The notes under the pieces are model-generated. The model was not told where the DNA came from, did not search any database, and saw only the letters and a program-made list of their open reading frames with translations. From Adiantum capillus-veneris (taxonomy: Eukaryota; Streptophyta; Polypodiopsida; Polypodiales; Pteridaceae), in assembly GCA_014529385.2 (NCBI GenBank), contig CM043964.1, positions 109,271,587 through 109,335,586 on the forward strand: a stretch of 64,000 nt of DNA, in the 5' to 3' direction. Position 1 is the first letter of the stretch. Every line of letters begins with the position of its first letter. Of the stretch, positions 44,233 to 55,100 are shown one piece after another. A program made the translations under genes and the position numbers.

Positions 44233-45030
44233 GCCCCCTTCACAATTACTTTGGTTGACCAAAGGACAATCTACCAATTGGACATAATGCACAAAGTGCC
44301 TTTGTAGGTACAAGGCTTTATCTTGGAATTAATTTTGGTTTGTCTTCCCCAGGTTGTGAGGCTTTCCTTTGCTCATTGGTAGACCATGGCTCTATGGCAC
44401 ACTAAAGAGCTACATGATTGGGGAAATGATTCCATGTGGATACATACTCGTGTCTCTCCAATGACAACTATTTTCCTTGAAGGGGGGATGGATCCAGTGG
44501 TGCATCATAGTTAATTGTTAGTGGAGTTCAACCCCAAACTGGAACAATCTAACCACTTGAATTCCTAGGGGAAGACCTTTTGGAGTGGTTGGAAGCTTTC
44601 AAGTATATGCCTAGCCAAGATGCAAGTGTCAAGGTCAAAGATGTTGATTCCTTCAACACGCCTATAGTGGAAGATTTTGGGTTTGGTGAGCCCATAAAGG
44701 ACCATATAAGAGGGAAAAAATATCATTTACATGAGTTATCCTAGCCCTTGACCCCCTTGGATAACTCTCCCACCAAGGCAAAGCTGAACCCTATGTCTGA
44801 TGAGCTTATCCTTTGATAAGCTTTCCCAAGGATGGCTACAAGAAGCATATGTAGATTTCAATATTGATCAAACACCATCTAGTATTGTCTCTCTGCACAA
44901 ATAAGCGGCATCCTCTTCCCCTACAAAGACATCTTCAAGAATGACCTCTACAAACCAAGTAAGAGAGTCAATTTGGGCAACTTTTCCAACCCCCAATTGG
45001 TTCTTTTGCATGTATGGATGTGGGATCACC

Positions 45031-45835
45031 TGGTGCTGTTGACTAGGTTCCTACAACACCTTGGTAGATGCTAAGTAGAAAATCATATCTCTTGTGGCCT
45101 ATGTCCCAAAAGATGAGATTAGCCTAATCCAAATTGATAGAAGCATCAAGCGCTGGTGATTTCAAAAGTGATAGGCTTGTAGAACTTTTGGTAAGATGAG
45201 TGATTTTATGGCTCACAGATCCTTCTATCTGGAGTCTCATAGGGGGTTTCTTGCAAGGGCCACAGAGGGTTGTTGGTGTTGGTGTTTGTGTTTCTTTCAA
45301 GTCCTGGAATACATGTCATCTTAAGCTTAACACACCAAGTTCTATTTAGAAATTTAGAAATTAAGATAAAAGGTTTTGGAGTAGCTTGTGATATAACAAA
45401 AGATCTACAAGCTATCCAGGCTAACATCAATGTTATAACACTTAAGATGATTAGATATATTATATATACACTATTGGCCATGCCTAAATGCTCTACTATT
45501 GAGATTCTACTGTTCTCCTTAAGCATAATTGTCCAAATTTTTCTACCTCTATATAGAAAACAAGGCTAGATGTGATAACTCTAACATTATTACACTCCTA
45601 CATGATGATTTCGAATTTGATAGCTCCTATGTCCAGCTTTCTCTCGTAGAGGAAGTGGCATTGTGGACAAATAGAAGCTCCTAAAAAATTCCTAGCTACA
45701 AGAAGGAAATTTTCAGCTAATGTAGCTAGTGTTCGACATCCAATTTAACAATTAGGAAAGGTTGTGGAAGATTGAATTACTAAGGCATGCCTAGGGATGG
45801 TGTTTTGAGCATCAAAGGGTTCCTAGCTAGCCTCA
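45031..45835. other. No supportable gene
   Basis: Short frames (up to 106 codons minus, 99 plus) without recognisable motifs. Probably decayed element sequence. Confidence 0.4.
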
Positions 45836-45837
45836 TC

Positions 45838-46200
45838 TCCCCTTGCCCCTACCCACCCTATACTCACCCCTACCTACCCCCTTTCCCCTACCCCTTACTC
45901 CCTTGCCCCTACCCACCCCTTACTCCCTTGCCCCTACCTCACCCCTACCCACCCCCCGTTGCACCCTATCTAGCCACTTACCCACCCTATACTCACTCCT
46001 TCCCTCCCCCCCTTGCCCCTACCTACCCTCTACATGCCTACCTTGCCCCTACTCACCCTCCTTGCCCCTACACACCTCCTCACCTCTATTTAGCCTCATA
46101 CCTAGGCCCTACTCACCCTCCTTGCCCCTACACACCTCCTCACCTCTATCTAGCCTCCTACCTCCACTCATCCCTATCTAGCCATTGCCACTCCCTACAC
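45838..46200 (+). repeat. C-rich CCCCTACC/CACCC tandem tract
   Basis: About 360 bp of imperfect units such as TTGCCCCTACCCACCC and ACTCCCTTGCCCCTACC, including a longer direct repeat (46040-46090 against 46105-46150: CCCTACTCACCCTCCTTGCC). Both + frames are open only because the tract is simple and Pro/Tyr/Leu-rich; I do not regard them as genes. Confidence 0.85.
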
Positions 46201-46985
46201 TCTTCTCACACCTATCCTACTAACTTAGCATAATGTTGAGTGATGTTTCTTGTTAGTTATCTTGGTTTACATAGTAGTTTTCCAATTTTGTCTTTGATAT
46301 GTAATTCCCTTCATTTTTTTGGTTTACATATAAATTTTTAGTCTTTTCTCTCACCGAGATGGTGAGTGGTTTTGTGGCAAGCAACCTATAGAAGCACTAC
46401 AATGTCACTTGCAATTGATAGGTAGTTACAACTGGTACATAGTTAACATTGGGTGATCTCTTCTCCAGGTAGTGAGTGACATGTGGCAAGCAAAGGGATT
46501 GGTGGTCTAGTGGGACATCATGGCTAGTTCACCACCACCATAGTTCATAGATATATTTAGCTAGTCCATTAGAGATATTTTTGTTAGCCGTTGTGTTCTC
46601 TTTATGGTCATATATATGCTTATTTGGTTCTAGTGGTTGGGGGCATCATACCTTCTTTGAGTCTAGAGTCTTGTGTCATGTGTCTAGTCTAGCTTGCACA
46701 TTTTCAATCACGCCACACAATTGGAGCCTTGAAACCCCCATTGTACCTATGAATCCTAGGCTTGGAGCAAAGTGTGTTGCCAATCAAATTCTAATGTTGA
46801 GATTCATTGAGTTTTGAGTCTAATGTTGTGTATTTTGAGTTTTCTTGTCAAGCTGAGATTCCTTGAGTTATGAGTCTATTGTTGTGTCTTTTGAGTTTGC
46901 TTGTTCCCTTTCTCTATAGTGTTTTCATTCTATTGGAGTGAGGTTTCATGCATATTGCATTGAGGATCACCCATAGTAGAGAGAA
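46201..46985. other. No gene; short ~56 bp tandem duplication
   Basis: Contains two copies of a unit reading GAGATTC(A/C)TTGAGTT with TGAGTCTA(A/T)TGTTGTGT at 46798-46850 and 46854-46908. No coding evidence elsewhere. Confidence 0.5.
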
Positions 46986-46989
46986 CAAC

Positions 46990-47870
46990 ACACTTTTCTT
47001 GCTAGATCATCATCACTCGTGAGACAATATTTATTTCCTCTATCTTGGCCTTGCCCTTGTCCTCTTTATTTCCATCCTCATTATTTTCCTTCTTGTTCTC
47101 TCCTTTCTACTTATACCATCTATATATGTTACCCTTCTTCCCATAGTAAAAGCATTCAAGGTCCTTCTTATCCCAAGATTGCCATGGCCACAAGATTTAC
47201 CACACTCATGGGACCTTCATGGGACTTGCCTCTAAACTCATTTCTCCCTCTATCAACATTGAGGGGGGTACTTTGCTTGCCTTGATCCAAATACTTCCCT
47301 TGTATCTCCTCAAAGATTAAGCTACCAAAACCAATATCAAACTTTAGGGTTCCATAAAAGGTATATAATTATTGACAACAACAACATATGTGTCCCACAA
47401 CAAAGGCAATCAGCATACAAGAAATATGGCTCTCACCTTTTTGTCCAAGTTTAACTTTTGAGCCTGTAATTGGCTAAAGTTGATAATGAACTCATGTAAA
47501 GGAGAAGAAACATTACTTCCTTCTTGCTGATAAGGATGTATTGGTCTTCTCATTAATGGTAAAATAAGAAAAATATACCAAGTAAAGTCTTATCTTAGAC
47601 TTAGCCAATGCATCCAACTCAAGCCGATTCTTGTCAAACATGTAGTATGCTTGGATGATAAGCCCAAAAAATGGCTTCAATTACTCCTTTTGGACAAAAA
47701 CATCTTGGATTTTCTCTTTCCACAAATAGATATTGCTACTATCAAAACTTATGAATAATGTAAAGCTCTTTATTTGATGCAAAAGCTTCCTTATCAAGCA
47801 CAAGATTATGGAAAACTCATGAGGAAAATTTGGCAAATGTTTGATGGACAATATCTCAACCAAAATTGCT
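46990..47870 (-). pseudogene. Copia gag (UBN2 type), minus strand
   Basis: Read on the minus strand: FDSSNIYLWKEKIQDVFVQK (47760-47690), FSQLQAQKLNLDKKVRAIFL near 47480-47420, a VVVNNY / TLKFDIGFGSLI-like stretch near 47370-47320, and a degraded zinc knuckle CFYYGKKGNIYRWYK at 47160-47110, where the expected Cys, His and Cys are replaced. Several stops. It ends into a Lys/Glu-rich linker near 46995. This is a Gag of the plant copia type and is not adjacent to any recognisable pol. Confidence 0.75.
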
Positions 47871-48814
47871 ACAAAAGATGCTTAAAATAATGATCAAAAC
47901 ACGGGGAGGAAAATATGGGAAAAATCCAGCAGAGTTTTGGCAATAAATAGACAATATGTCAACAAAAACTATGATATAGGGAAACTATGGCAAAGATCTA
48001 ACCAAATGTCAATAGTATTTCATCATAAATTTCAAACAATGATAGCCATAAATAGTATCAAAATCTGAGCACAACTTGACTTATTTGTGCCAAGACAACT
48101 TGTCTATCCACCACCTAATCACATCTCTCAATGTCCTATGGTGAAGTTGTGATAAAGGGAGCTTTAGAACCACCTCACACCGGGTACCCTAGACACCATT
48201 ACTTGGATTCAAATTACCTCACCACAACCCTCACAAAAGGCAGACATGACTTAAGAAAATTGTCATAAAATGCCACACATAGCACCACACAAGCATACAC
48301 GGTAGTATTGCTAAAAGTGGTACATAAAATGTGAGATATATGGACCAAAACATTGCTAAAAATAGCATATGCTCACAAGGAGGCACCAAATAGAGCAAGA
48401 CACTCAAAAGTTATCAAAGTTCTCATTTTACAATTGGATTTAGCCTCAATCATGCAACTTTGTTTTGCAAAAATACATCAATCTACCATAAACAAGGTTG
48501 ATTTTTCTTCAAATGATTGAGCAATTAGATTAACATGTTGAATCTCTTGTTGTTGTGGCTGACATTTTAAAGCATTAATCAAGCTTCCTAAAAAGTGTGT
48601 ATTTCTTGTCTCCTTTAATTAGAAACACCTTATAACTTCATTCTCATTCAATTTCCCTTTCTCTTGAATTTCTACCATTACTCATAATTTCTTGGCTTTA
48701 ATAAGAAGAGCCTTATAAGCGGAACTCTTTATACTATTTTCCTTCACGAGAATTTCCACCATTACTCATAAGTGATATCTCAACCAACTTTAGGTGCAGT
48801 GACTCTCATTCGAT
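47871..48814. other. No supportable gene
   Basis: AT-rich sequence without assignable frames. It probably contains the upstream leader or LTR of the minus-strand copia whose gag ends at 47870, but no LTR pair is visible. Confidence 0.4.
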
Positions 48815-48934
48815 TGGGAGTTTATGGTCAATAATATAGTTCATTTTTAGCTTGTTATATCTTTTTTGTGCCATTGATCATTGTTTAATTATCATTTTGA
48901 ATGCTATATTTATCAAGCGACCCTAATCCTAACA
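48815..48934 (+). mobile_element. Truncated 5' LTR of copia element
   Basis: Matches the last 120 bp of the LTR at 53257-53677 (shared ATCAATAATATAGTTCATTTTTA, broken here as ATCAATAATATAGTTC; both end CCCTAATC-TTAACA-like). The upstream 300 bp of the LTR are missing. Confidence 0.8.
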
Positions 48935-48936
48935 AC

Positions 48937-48949
48937 TGGTATCAAAGCC
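48937..48949 (+). promoter_or_regulatory. Copia primer binding site
   Basis: TGGTATCAAAGCC two bases after the LTR end, close to the tRNA-iMet consensus TGGTATCAGAGC. Confidence 0.85.
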
Positions 48950-48973
48950 ATGAGAAGCAATTAAACTTCTTAT

Positions 48974-49457
48974 GATTATAACTTTCTAATTAGTAGTAAT
49001 TCTCCCCAACCAAGCACTTGATTAATCCTGTGTGTGCACACCCTTTGAAGACCCAAGTGAGCCACTACCCTCCATGGATAATCAATTATGATTAAGAGGA
49101 ATCTAGGCACATAATATAGTAGGGTTTTTCATCTTTGCATTTGACCACAATCCCATCCATTAAGTCATCAATTAAACTCCAATAAATTCAAACAATGAAG
49201 TCATCAACAATCAAACTCTAATTGAATCCAATTTTTATGATTATAAATTTCTAATTAGTATTAATTCTCACCAACCAAGCACTTGATTAATCATGTGTGA
49301 CACACCCTTTGAAGACCCAAGTGAGCCACTACCCTCTATGGCTAATCAATGTTTGATTAAGAGGAATCTATGCACATAATATAGTAGGGTTTTCCATCTT
49401 TGCATTTGCCAACAATCTCATCAATTAAACTCCAATTGAATCCAAACACCTCATTTT
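48974..49457 (+). repeat. 265 bp tandem duplication in copia leader
   Basis: Copies 48974-49238 and 49239-about 49457, sharing CCAACCAAGCACTTGATTAA and GAAGACCCAAGTGAGCCACT. The second copy is slightly shorter. Confidence 0.85.
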
Positions 49458-49834
49458 AGGGGATGATCTAATTCATTGATTACATCTTTGGATCATTATA
49501 GTACTTTGTTTGAGCATACTCAAGTCCATTTACCTTAAATTTCATTTTCAATTAAGTTTTTCAACTTATCTTTCACTTACATTGTCAATATCACCTGAAA
49601 ATACTCCTTGTAGGATTTCTAAGAATCCCTTAAGCTTTCCATTTGACCAATATTATCCCTCTAATCCCTTTTTTGCTAAAATTGTGTGTGTGCATTTGTG
49701 TGTGTACACACAATTAACCCTATGAGGCAAAGCATAAGAGATTTAATCTTAGAGGACCCCTCATGAACCACCCACATGGTGCCTTGGTATAACTCACCTA
49801 GAGTTTGGGTTACATTGAAGATCACATGTGAACT

Positions 49835-50182
49835 CTACATGATCTTACTAGATTTTTGGTGCCAAAATGATATCCCATCTCTCCATCTACACCATATCCA
49901 ACAAAGATTCCCAACAAAGATGTATTTGTGTGACTTTAAATCTTCAAGATTCTTTTTGAGCTCTTTTGGCACATGAGCACATGCCTCACAAGCAAAGACA
50001 CGTAAATGAGCATGATGTGGTTTCTTGCCTAACCATAACTCCTTTGAAATTTTGTAAATTAATGGCATAATAAGAAATATTTGATGATGTGAAGTGCTAT
50101 CAAAATAGTTGTAGCCCAAAAGCCTTGTGTCAAATTGTCCATGGAAAGTAGGTATAACATGCTCTTGAATTATGCAATTCAT
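49835..50182 (-). pseudogene. Copia integrase C-terminal fragment, minus strand
   Basis: Open frame of 115 codons with KELWLGKKPHHAHLRVFACE, AHVPKELKKN, KSHKYIFVG and GISFWHQKSSKI. This is the region after the integrase core of plant copia elements (usual form ELWLGKKP...LRVFGC...KSHKCIFVGY). It lies on the opposite strand to the surrounding copia, so it comes from another element inserted in the leader or recombined into it. Confidence 0.82.
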
Positions 50183-50586
50183 ACCCTCATCTACTCTATT
50201 TTACTCATGTGATCCCATTTAGCTTCAATGTGAATATCAATACACATGCTAAATAGCAATCCGTACTATTTTTAAATCCAATAGAGGACCTTTCCATGAG
50301 AAACCTTGTTTCCTCCAAGGCCCCAAGGTCTCAAATCCTTTGCCAACTCCCTATTTCCATAGACTCAAGGAATCAATAGAGCATTGAGGCATGTGTACAA
50401 TGCCACAGCTTCAAGAGGGATTCGAGCAAAGATTTGAAGGAAATTTTTCTTAACATCTCTTACCCAATTACCTTGCTATCAATTCAAAACATCCAAGCAC
50501 AATTTTCTAGAAATGTATGCTATTGTAAAGAGGTAGACATTGGACTTGGCAAAACATCCAAGCACTAAGACCCCTCTAATTTCATA

Positions 50587-50949
50587 ATGGGAGAAAAGAG
50601 CACACACAAATTTAATGGCAAGGGGTTCCACCTGTGGAAAACCAAACTACGAGAGCATATTATGAAAAAAAAACTATGGTTTTTTGTCAAGCCTAGGCCA
50701 TCCAACAAACCATCCACTAGCGAGGACACTCAAACAAGAGCATTTAGTGCACAAGCTCAAGCTAAGGATGAACACAGTTTAGGAATTATCACCACACTAC
50801 ATAATGTTTATGTGAAATTCATTGATGACTGCACCAATGCAATTGAAGTATGGAACATTTTAGAGGAGAATTTTGATCCAAATACAAAGCAAAGCACATT
50901 TAGTTGGACTAAAAGCTTGTACAAATTAAGCATGCTTCAAGGGCCTTGA
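50587..50949 (+). pseudogene. Copia gag N-terminal part, plus strand
   Basis: ATG 50587, 120 codons: HKFNGKGFHLWKTKLREHIM, LWFFVKPRPSN, IEVWNILEENFDPNTKQ and TKSLYKLSMLQGP are the UBN2-type Gag pattern. The frame stops at 50949 and Gag continues in broken frames (VLHEEERKQLKKIESSRESR at 51130-51180). Belongs to the element between the LTRs at 48815 and 53677. Confidence 0.85.
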
Positions 50950-51184
50950 GGATGTTTCTAATCTCATTGTAAACTAATGAGACCATAACCCAAATCACAT
51001 ACATCATTTGTGAGGCTCTCAAAGAAGAAAAATGGAAGTTCTCTAGATTGCATTACCTCCTTCATGTGACCACATCGTCACCATCCTAAAAGAGAAAGAC
51101 CCTGCACCAACCTTGCAACATGTGATTGATGTATTGCATGAGGAAGAGAGGAAGCAATTGAAGAAGATAGAATCAAGTAGAGAA

Positions 51185-51475
51185 AGTCGAGGAGCATTCA
51201 ATACATCATCGTCAGCATTAGCAGTTTCATCTAGTTCATCGAATAAAAAGACGTTTTACGAGTGTGGTAAGCCTAAACACTTCTTCTAGGATTGCTACAA
51301 CAATATATATTGTATGCATTGCAACAAGAAGGGGCACCTACTATCCAAGTGTCAAAGTAGAGGTAGCAATAGTAGCAGTGACAACAGCTAATCCAAAGGA
51401 CAAGCCAACCTTGCAGCAACCAAAGATGACAAATAAAAGGAAAAATCAAGGAGCATTATCCCTATAAACTATGGG
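51185..51475 (+). pseudogene. Copia gag zinc knuckles
   Basis: Ser-rich linker then two knuckles: FYECGKPKHFF-stop-DC (first Cys replaced by Tyr-Glu context, in-frame TAG) and an intact CMHCNKKGHLLSKC at 51312-51353. The sequence ends in unassigned coding-like residues before the inserted LTR at 51583; protease and the rest of pol are absent. Confidence 0.75.
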
Positions 51476-51582
51476 GAGAATGCTTACAATGACATATTGT
51501 ATAGGGTATGGGTGATCCTCGGCCTTTGTTTGAGGGGATGGATCTTCATTCTATGTGATATCATGATCTAGTGGGACACTTT

Positions 51583-51813
51583 TGTAGCCTGGGCACTGAC
51601 GGGAGCAAAGTGAACCCCGAACCCCCGACGGCCTCTAAAACACCGGGGACCGAATGGAGCACCTCGAGCCTGTCATGGTAAAGCAAATAGGGGCACCACC
51701 TAGCTTCAGCGGCTAGGACACAAACAACACACCACCATAACAAAGTTTTCATCCAAGAGAGATGGATGCTTGGGAGTAATGATGAAGAGGAAGGGGAATG
51801 AGATCAAGTGAGT

Positions 51814-51881
<68 letters not shown>

Positions 51882-53020
51882 AGCGGCTTAGTACTTAGGC
51901 ACCACAGAAGGATGGCGAATCCGCACACCCTTCACACATACACAAGCTCACTCCAAACACAAGACTAGGTGGCGATTCCGCACACCTCACATGGGCAAAA
52001 CATTGCAAGAAAACATACTCACAAAACCTCAAGCTTTATTTAGAGAATAAGGCGATGAAATGGGGGGCATAGGGCAGGGGAAAGAGAAGGGAGAGAGTGG
52101 TAGAGCACATGGATGATAGGTGGGAGCTGATGGCGAAGACTCGCACGAGGGTTATGTCCATCATCCTTCATTTAGTTTCCCTTCCTCTTCCATAGCCAAG
52201 GGTGGAGAGGCCATGCTCAAGACAAGCATGGTGATGGTGATGGTGTGGGTGTGTGTGTGTGCACTAGGCACACACAGTGCATAGTGTACTCTTTGGTGAT
52301 GGTGTGTGTCCTTAGTGTGATGGTGACCCTCTTTATATAGGGGAGGAGGGGGGAGAAATTCTAGAATTTAGAAATGAAGAAATCATTATCTACATAGGCC
52401 ATGTGACTGTGGGCCCCACTTGTCTGGCTGTGTGTATATGTGCCAGAACAGCAGTCTCATGAGAGAGAGACTAAGAGAGAGAGATGGGTTGATGAAAAAA
52501 AGTGAGAGGTGACATGGAGAATAAAGTAATTACAAGAGGGGAGAGAGGGGAGTGTGTTCAGAGGTGAATCTGTGTGCAGATGTGTGTGAACACAAGAAAA
52601 ATCAGGTAACCACCGGGTGGGGATGGGTCTGTGGGCACCTTTTTTCAGTGAAACTGAGTGTGTGTGAGTGTGGGGGAGGTTATTTAGCTACAAGACAAGA
52701 GACATGGCGCCCTTTAGAGAGAGAGGGGGGTATTTGGGTCATGGGATATGATAGGAGAGAGAAAGAGGGGGTGGGGTATACTATTTTGGAAGATAGGGTA
52801 AGTTGCATGTGAGTTAGGGTGCATTATTGGTGAGTTATAATGCATTATTGGTGAGAGGTGGGGTAGCTTGAGGGGAGAGAGAAAGGAGAAAGGACAAGGG
52901 GAAGAGAGAGGGGGTTGACCTTTTGAGTGGAGGAGAGGAAAAGGGACACACGGCGGGGCCACAGTGAAGAAAAAGGAGGCAAGGTGGGGATGGGCTACCC
53001 CGCAGGCATGAGGTGGCCTA
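51583..53020 (-). mobile_element. Solo-like LTR of the 26.6/40.9 kb family, minus strand
   Basis: Shares GGGGCACCACCTAGC and GCGGCTAGGAC (51690-51720), the ATCCGCACACC words (51918-51928 and a similar one at 51975), GATGGCGA near 52130 and TATA-like TTTATATAGGGGAGG (52331) with the LTR at 26583-33020. Its minus-sense end reads ...GGCTACA at 51583. The right limit is only estimated from the TATA distance. No internal domain is attached, so it may be a solo LTR that interrupts the copia pol region. Confidence 0.6.
51816..51878. repeat. (GA)n microsatellite, 63 bp
   Basis: Uninterrupted GA run inside the solo-like LTR. Confidence 0.97.
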
Positions 53021-53256
53021 TTTTACCTTTCTTATATATTTACATAATCATACTTTATTTTTTTCTTACTTTTTCCAATGCCTTTTATCACTCCCTCCCT
53101 AAGAGGGGGTTTTCATGGTGTGGGGACGAGAGAAGAGGGGTATGGGAGCTTGGCTTGTGAAAAGCCCCCATCAGCACATTCTCTGTGACTTGAGTAGCCT
53201 GTGTGGTATTAGTCTTCATGTAGTTCTTTCACAATCCCAAGGTCCAAGGGGAGGTT
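53021..53256 (+). promoter_or_regulatory. Copia 3' internal end and polypurine tract
   Basis: Non-coding stretch that ends in the purine run AAGGGGAGG (53246-53254), directly before the 3' LTR. Confidence 0.65.
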
Positions 53257-53677
53257 TGTTAGGTATATTGCCTTCGGCATGTGCACCAATATATGGTGTG
53301 TACCTTCCCTAGTCTAGTTACTATTCTATGTGGCAGCTTGTCATGTGACTTCCATATGTTATATGTTATGTATGAGGTGTACTAGCATCAAAATGAGTTG
53401 TACATGAGTCCAAACCACCTTCCTAGCCTCATGAGTTGTTCTCATAGTTGTAGAGCTGATTTGGGGTGCCTCCTAGGGCCAAATTCATTGGTACTACTAC
53501 ATTGTACTACACTAGATACTTCTACGTAAGTAGCCCATATTGTACATACTTTTAGGATGAATTATGATCAATAATATAGTTCATTTTTACTTTGTTACAT
53601 CTTGTGTTTTGTGCCATTGTTCATTGCCTACTTAGCATTATGAATGCTACAATTATTAAGCTACCCTAATCTTAACA
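53257..53677 (+). mobile_element. 3' LTR of plus-strand copia (421 bp)
   Basis: Starts TGTTAGGTATATTGCC and ends CTAATCTTAACA (inverted ends), preceded by a polypurine tract. The final 120 bp match 48815-48934. The element was therefore plus strand, with gag at 50.6 kb. Confidence 0.85.
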
Positions 53678-53684
53678 CTTTCAG

Positions 53685-53775
53685 CATAAGCAATTGCATC
53701 TTTGTTTTCCATAGAGAGAAACCATCTTCAAAAATCTTTTCAATGGTAGCACAATAAATTGATACTATAGTGCTA
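53685..53775 (-). pseudogene. Copia gag N-terminus fragment, minus strand
   Basis: Minus-strand FEDGFSLWKTKMQLLMLK matches the start of a UBN2-type copia Gag. It sits right at the outer edge of the plus-strand copia 3' LTR, so that element probably inserted into this gag. Its own LTR and primer site lie upstream at 54645-55100. Confidence 0.65.
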
Positions 53776-54640
53776 GCCACCATTGAACTTATAAGAATAA
53801 AGCTATTCCATCACTTTGTGAGTAGCATATGAATAAGTGGTGAGCTTTGAACAAAATGAGCATAAGATTTCAAAAGAACTAAATAAAGCATTGATGAAGG
53901 CTTTTTAAAGATTTGTCAAAATTATTGATGGATAAAAAAAAGAGTGTTGCTGGACCAGTGAATTATCCAAGGCTTAGCCAAGATTCAAGAGAATGAACTG
54001 TTGAGTGCCACCACAATCATTAAAAACATGTGATTCCCTATTATAAGTAGTAGTTGTAGGAAAGGATGGCCAAGCGGGTTAGTGTAAATAACCAATAGTA
54101 AAAAATGTTGCTCTATAATGTTGGAAACCTACATATGTAGTTGATGATGTGGCCCACAAACTAGATGCAATAGATAGCTAGCATATTGGCTAGTTGTTTG
54201 TGATGTGAGGGTAGCAACACTGCTTGGCATAGTGAATATCCACCAATTGAGCATCAACACGGCTGTGTGCAAGCGTTAGTAGCTAGTGAATGAAAGGTAA
54301 TTGTGTAGGAAGTACTTGGATTAAGAGCATGAGCTTGAAGCTCAATGAGATGTGGGCAAGCCATTGCAAATATGGTAATTAGGCTACCAAAAGCACCTAC
54401 CTTTAAAGTACATCATTTTTTCTTCAATTTGAAAAGAAAATTGTGAATATTTATTTGATAGCCAAAGATCTCAATCCTATCCCATGATTGTAATGAACTG
54501 TTAGGAGTAGATAATTTAATGGTGCTTTGATTTACTAGAGAAACTAATTAATGAAGACTATGAGAGATCTACATGCATTAAAATATATACTTATATAAAA
54601 AAAAATTTGCTCATGACTCTTGAAAGATCCTAGATACTAA
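53776..54640 (-). other. Leader of minus-strand copia; no gene
   Basis: Between the primer site and the gag start of the minus-strand copia. AT-rich, no assignable ORF. Confidence 0.4.
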
Positions 54641-54644
54641 CCAT

Positions 54645-54658
54645 GGGCTATGATACCA
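54645..54658 (-). promoter_or_regulatory. Minus-strand copia primer binding site
   Basis: The reverse complement reads TGGTATCATAGCCC, one base different from a common plant copia site, and abuts the LTR end at 54659. Confidence 0.8.
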
Positions 54659-55100
54659 TGTAGGAATACAAGTAGAAGAGAGAAAGAAGACATGACACCA
54701 AGATGGAAATGTTACAACTCTTGATGAGTGAACAAGAGATTGTTACAATGCACAAAGAAAGTAGAGCTTATATAGCTATATAGAGGATGCAAAAGGCCTC
54801 ACTAATTAGGTCAATGAGAGGAATACGATGGTAGAAATAGTCATCACCTAAAGGTGGAGTCCCAAACTAGCGATCTTTCAATGGTTGTAAGAGATACTCC
54901 AAGTGGTTCATTATCCCAAATTTGGAATTGTACTTGTGTTTACTTGGTTTAAAGTGAAAGAGAGGCTTCATCTTGAAGATCAAATAAGACTTTTGAATCA
55001 CTAAATCTTGATATTATCTTCCTATTTGCATCATAAAAGGTCATATATTCATGTCGAACATCCAAATGCAAAGTGTTTCCATACATAACTAGCTGATAGA
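54659..55100 (-). mobile_element. LTR of minus-strand copia
   Basis: In the minus sense it ends ...GTATTCCTACA immediately before the primer site. A TATA-like CTATATAGCTATATAAGC lies near 54770-54787. The other end is not defined because no second copy was found. Confidence 0.6.

Larger units (their letters stand above)
42480..45030 (+). pseudogene. Gypsy gag-protease remnant downstream of the LTR
   Basis: Heavily decayed. Near 42530-42600 the frame gives MVSPYGHPNYIVPLL-like Pro-rich sequence, expected at a gag N-terminus. At 44230-44700 are protease-region remnants: a VDHGSM-like word, LHDWGNDSMWIHTRVSPM, GGMDPVVHH, FNPKLEQSNHL and KVKDVDSFNTP, which resemble sequence after the retropepsin of gypsy elements of this style. 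No RT follows. 43660-43875 has a Pro/Leu-rich frame without domain. Assignment as a gypsy internal region is moderate, exact domains low. Confidence 0.45.

Noticed and set aside
45840-46200. Telomere-like repeat
   Set aside because: Units are CCCCTACC/CACCC, not CCCTAAA or CCCTAACCC-type telomere repeats.
45787-46233. 148-codon Pro/Tyr-rich ORF
   Set aside because: Produced by the C-rich tandem tract; two overlapping frames are open for the same reason and there is no start context or domain.
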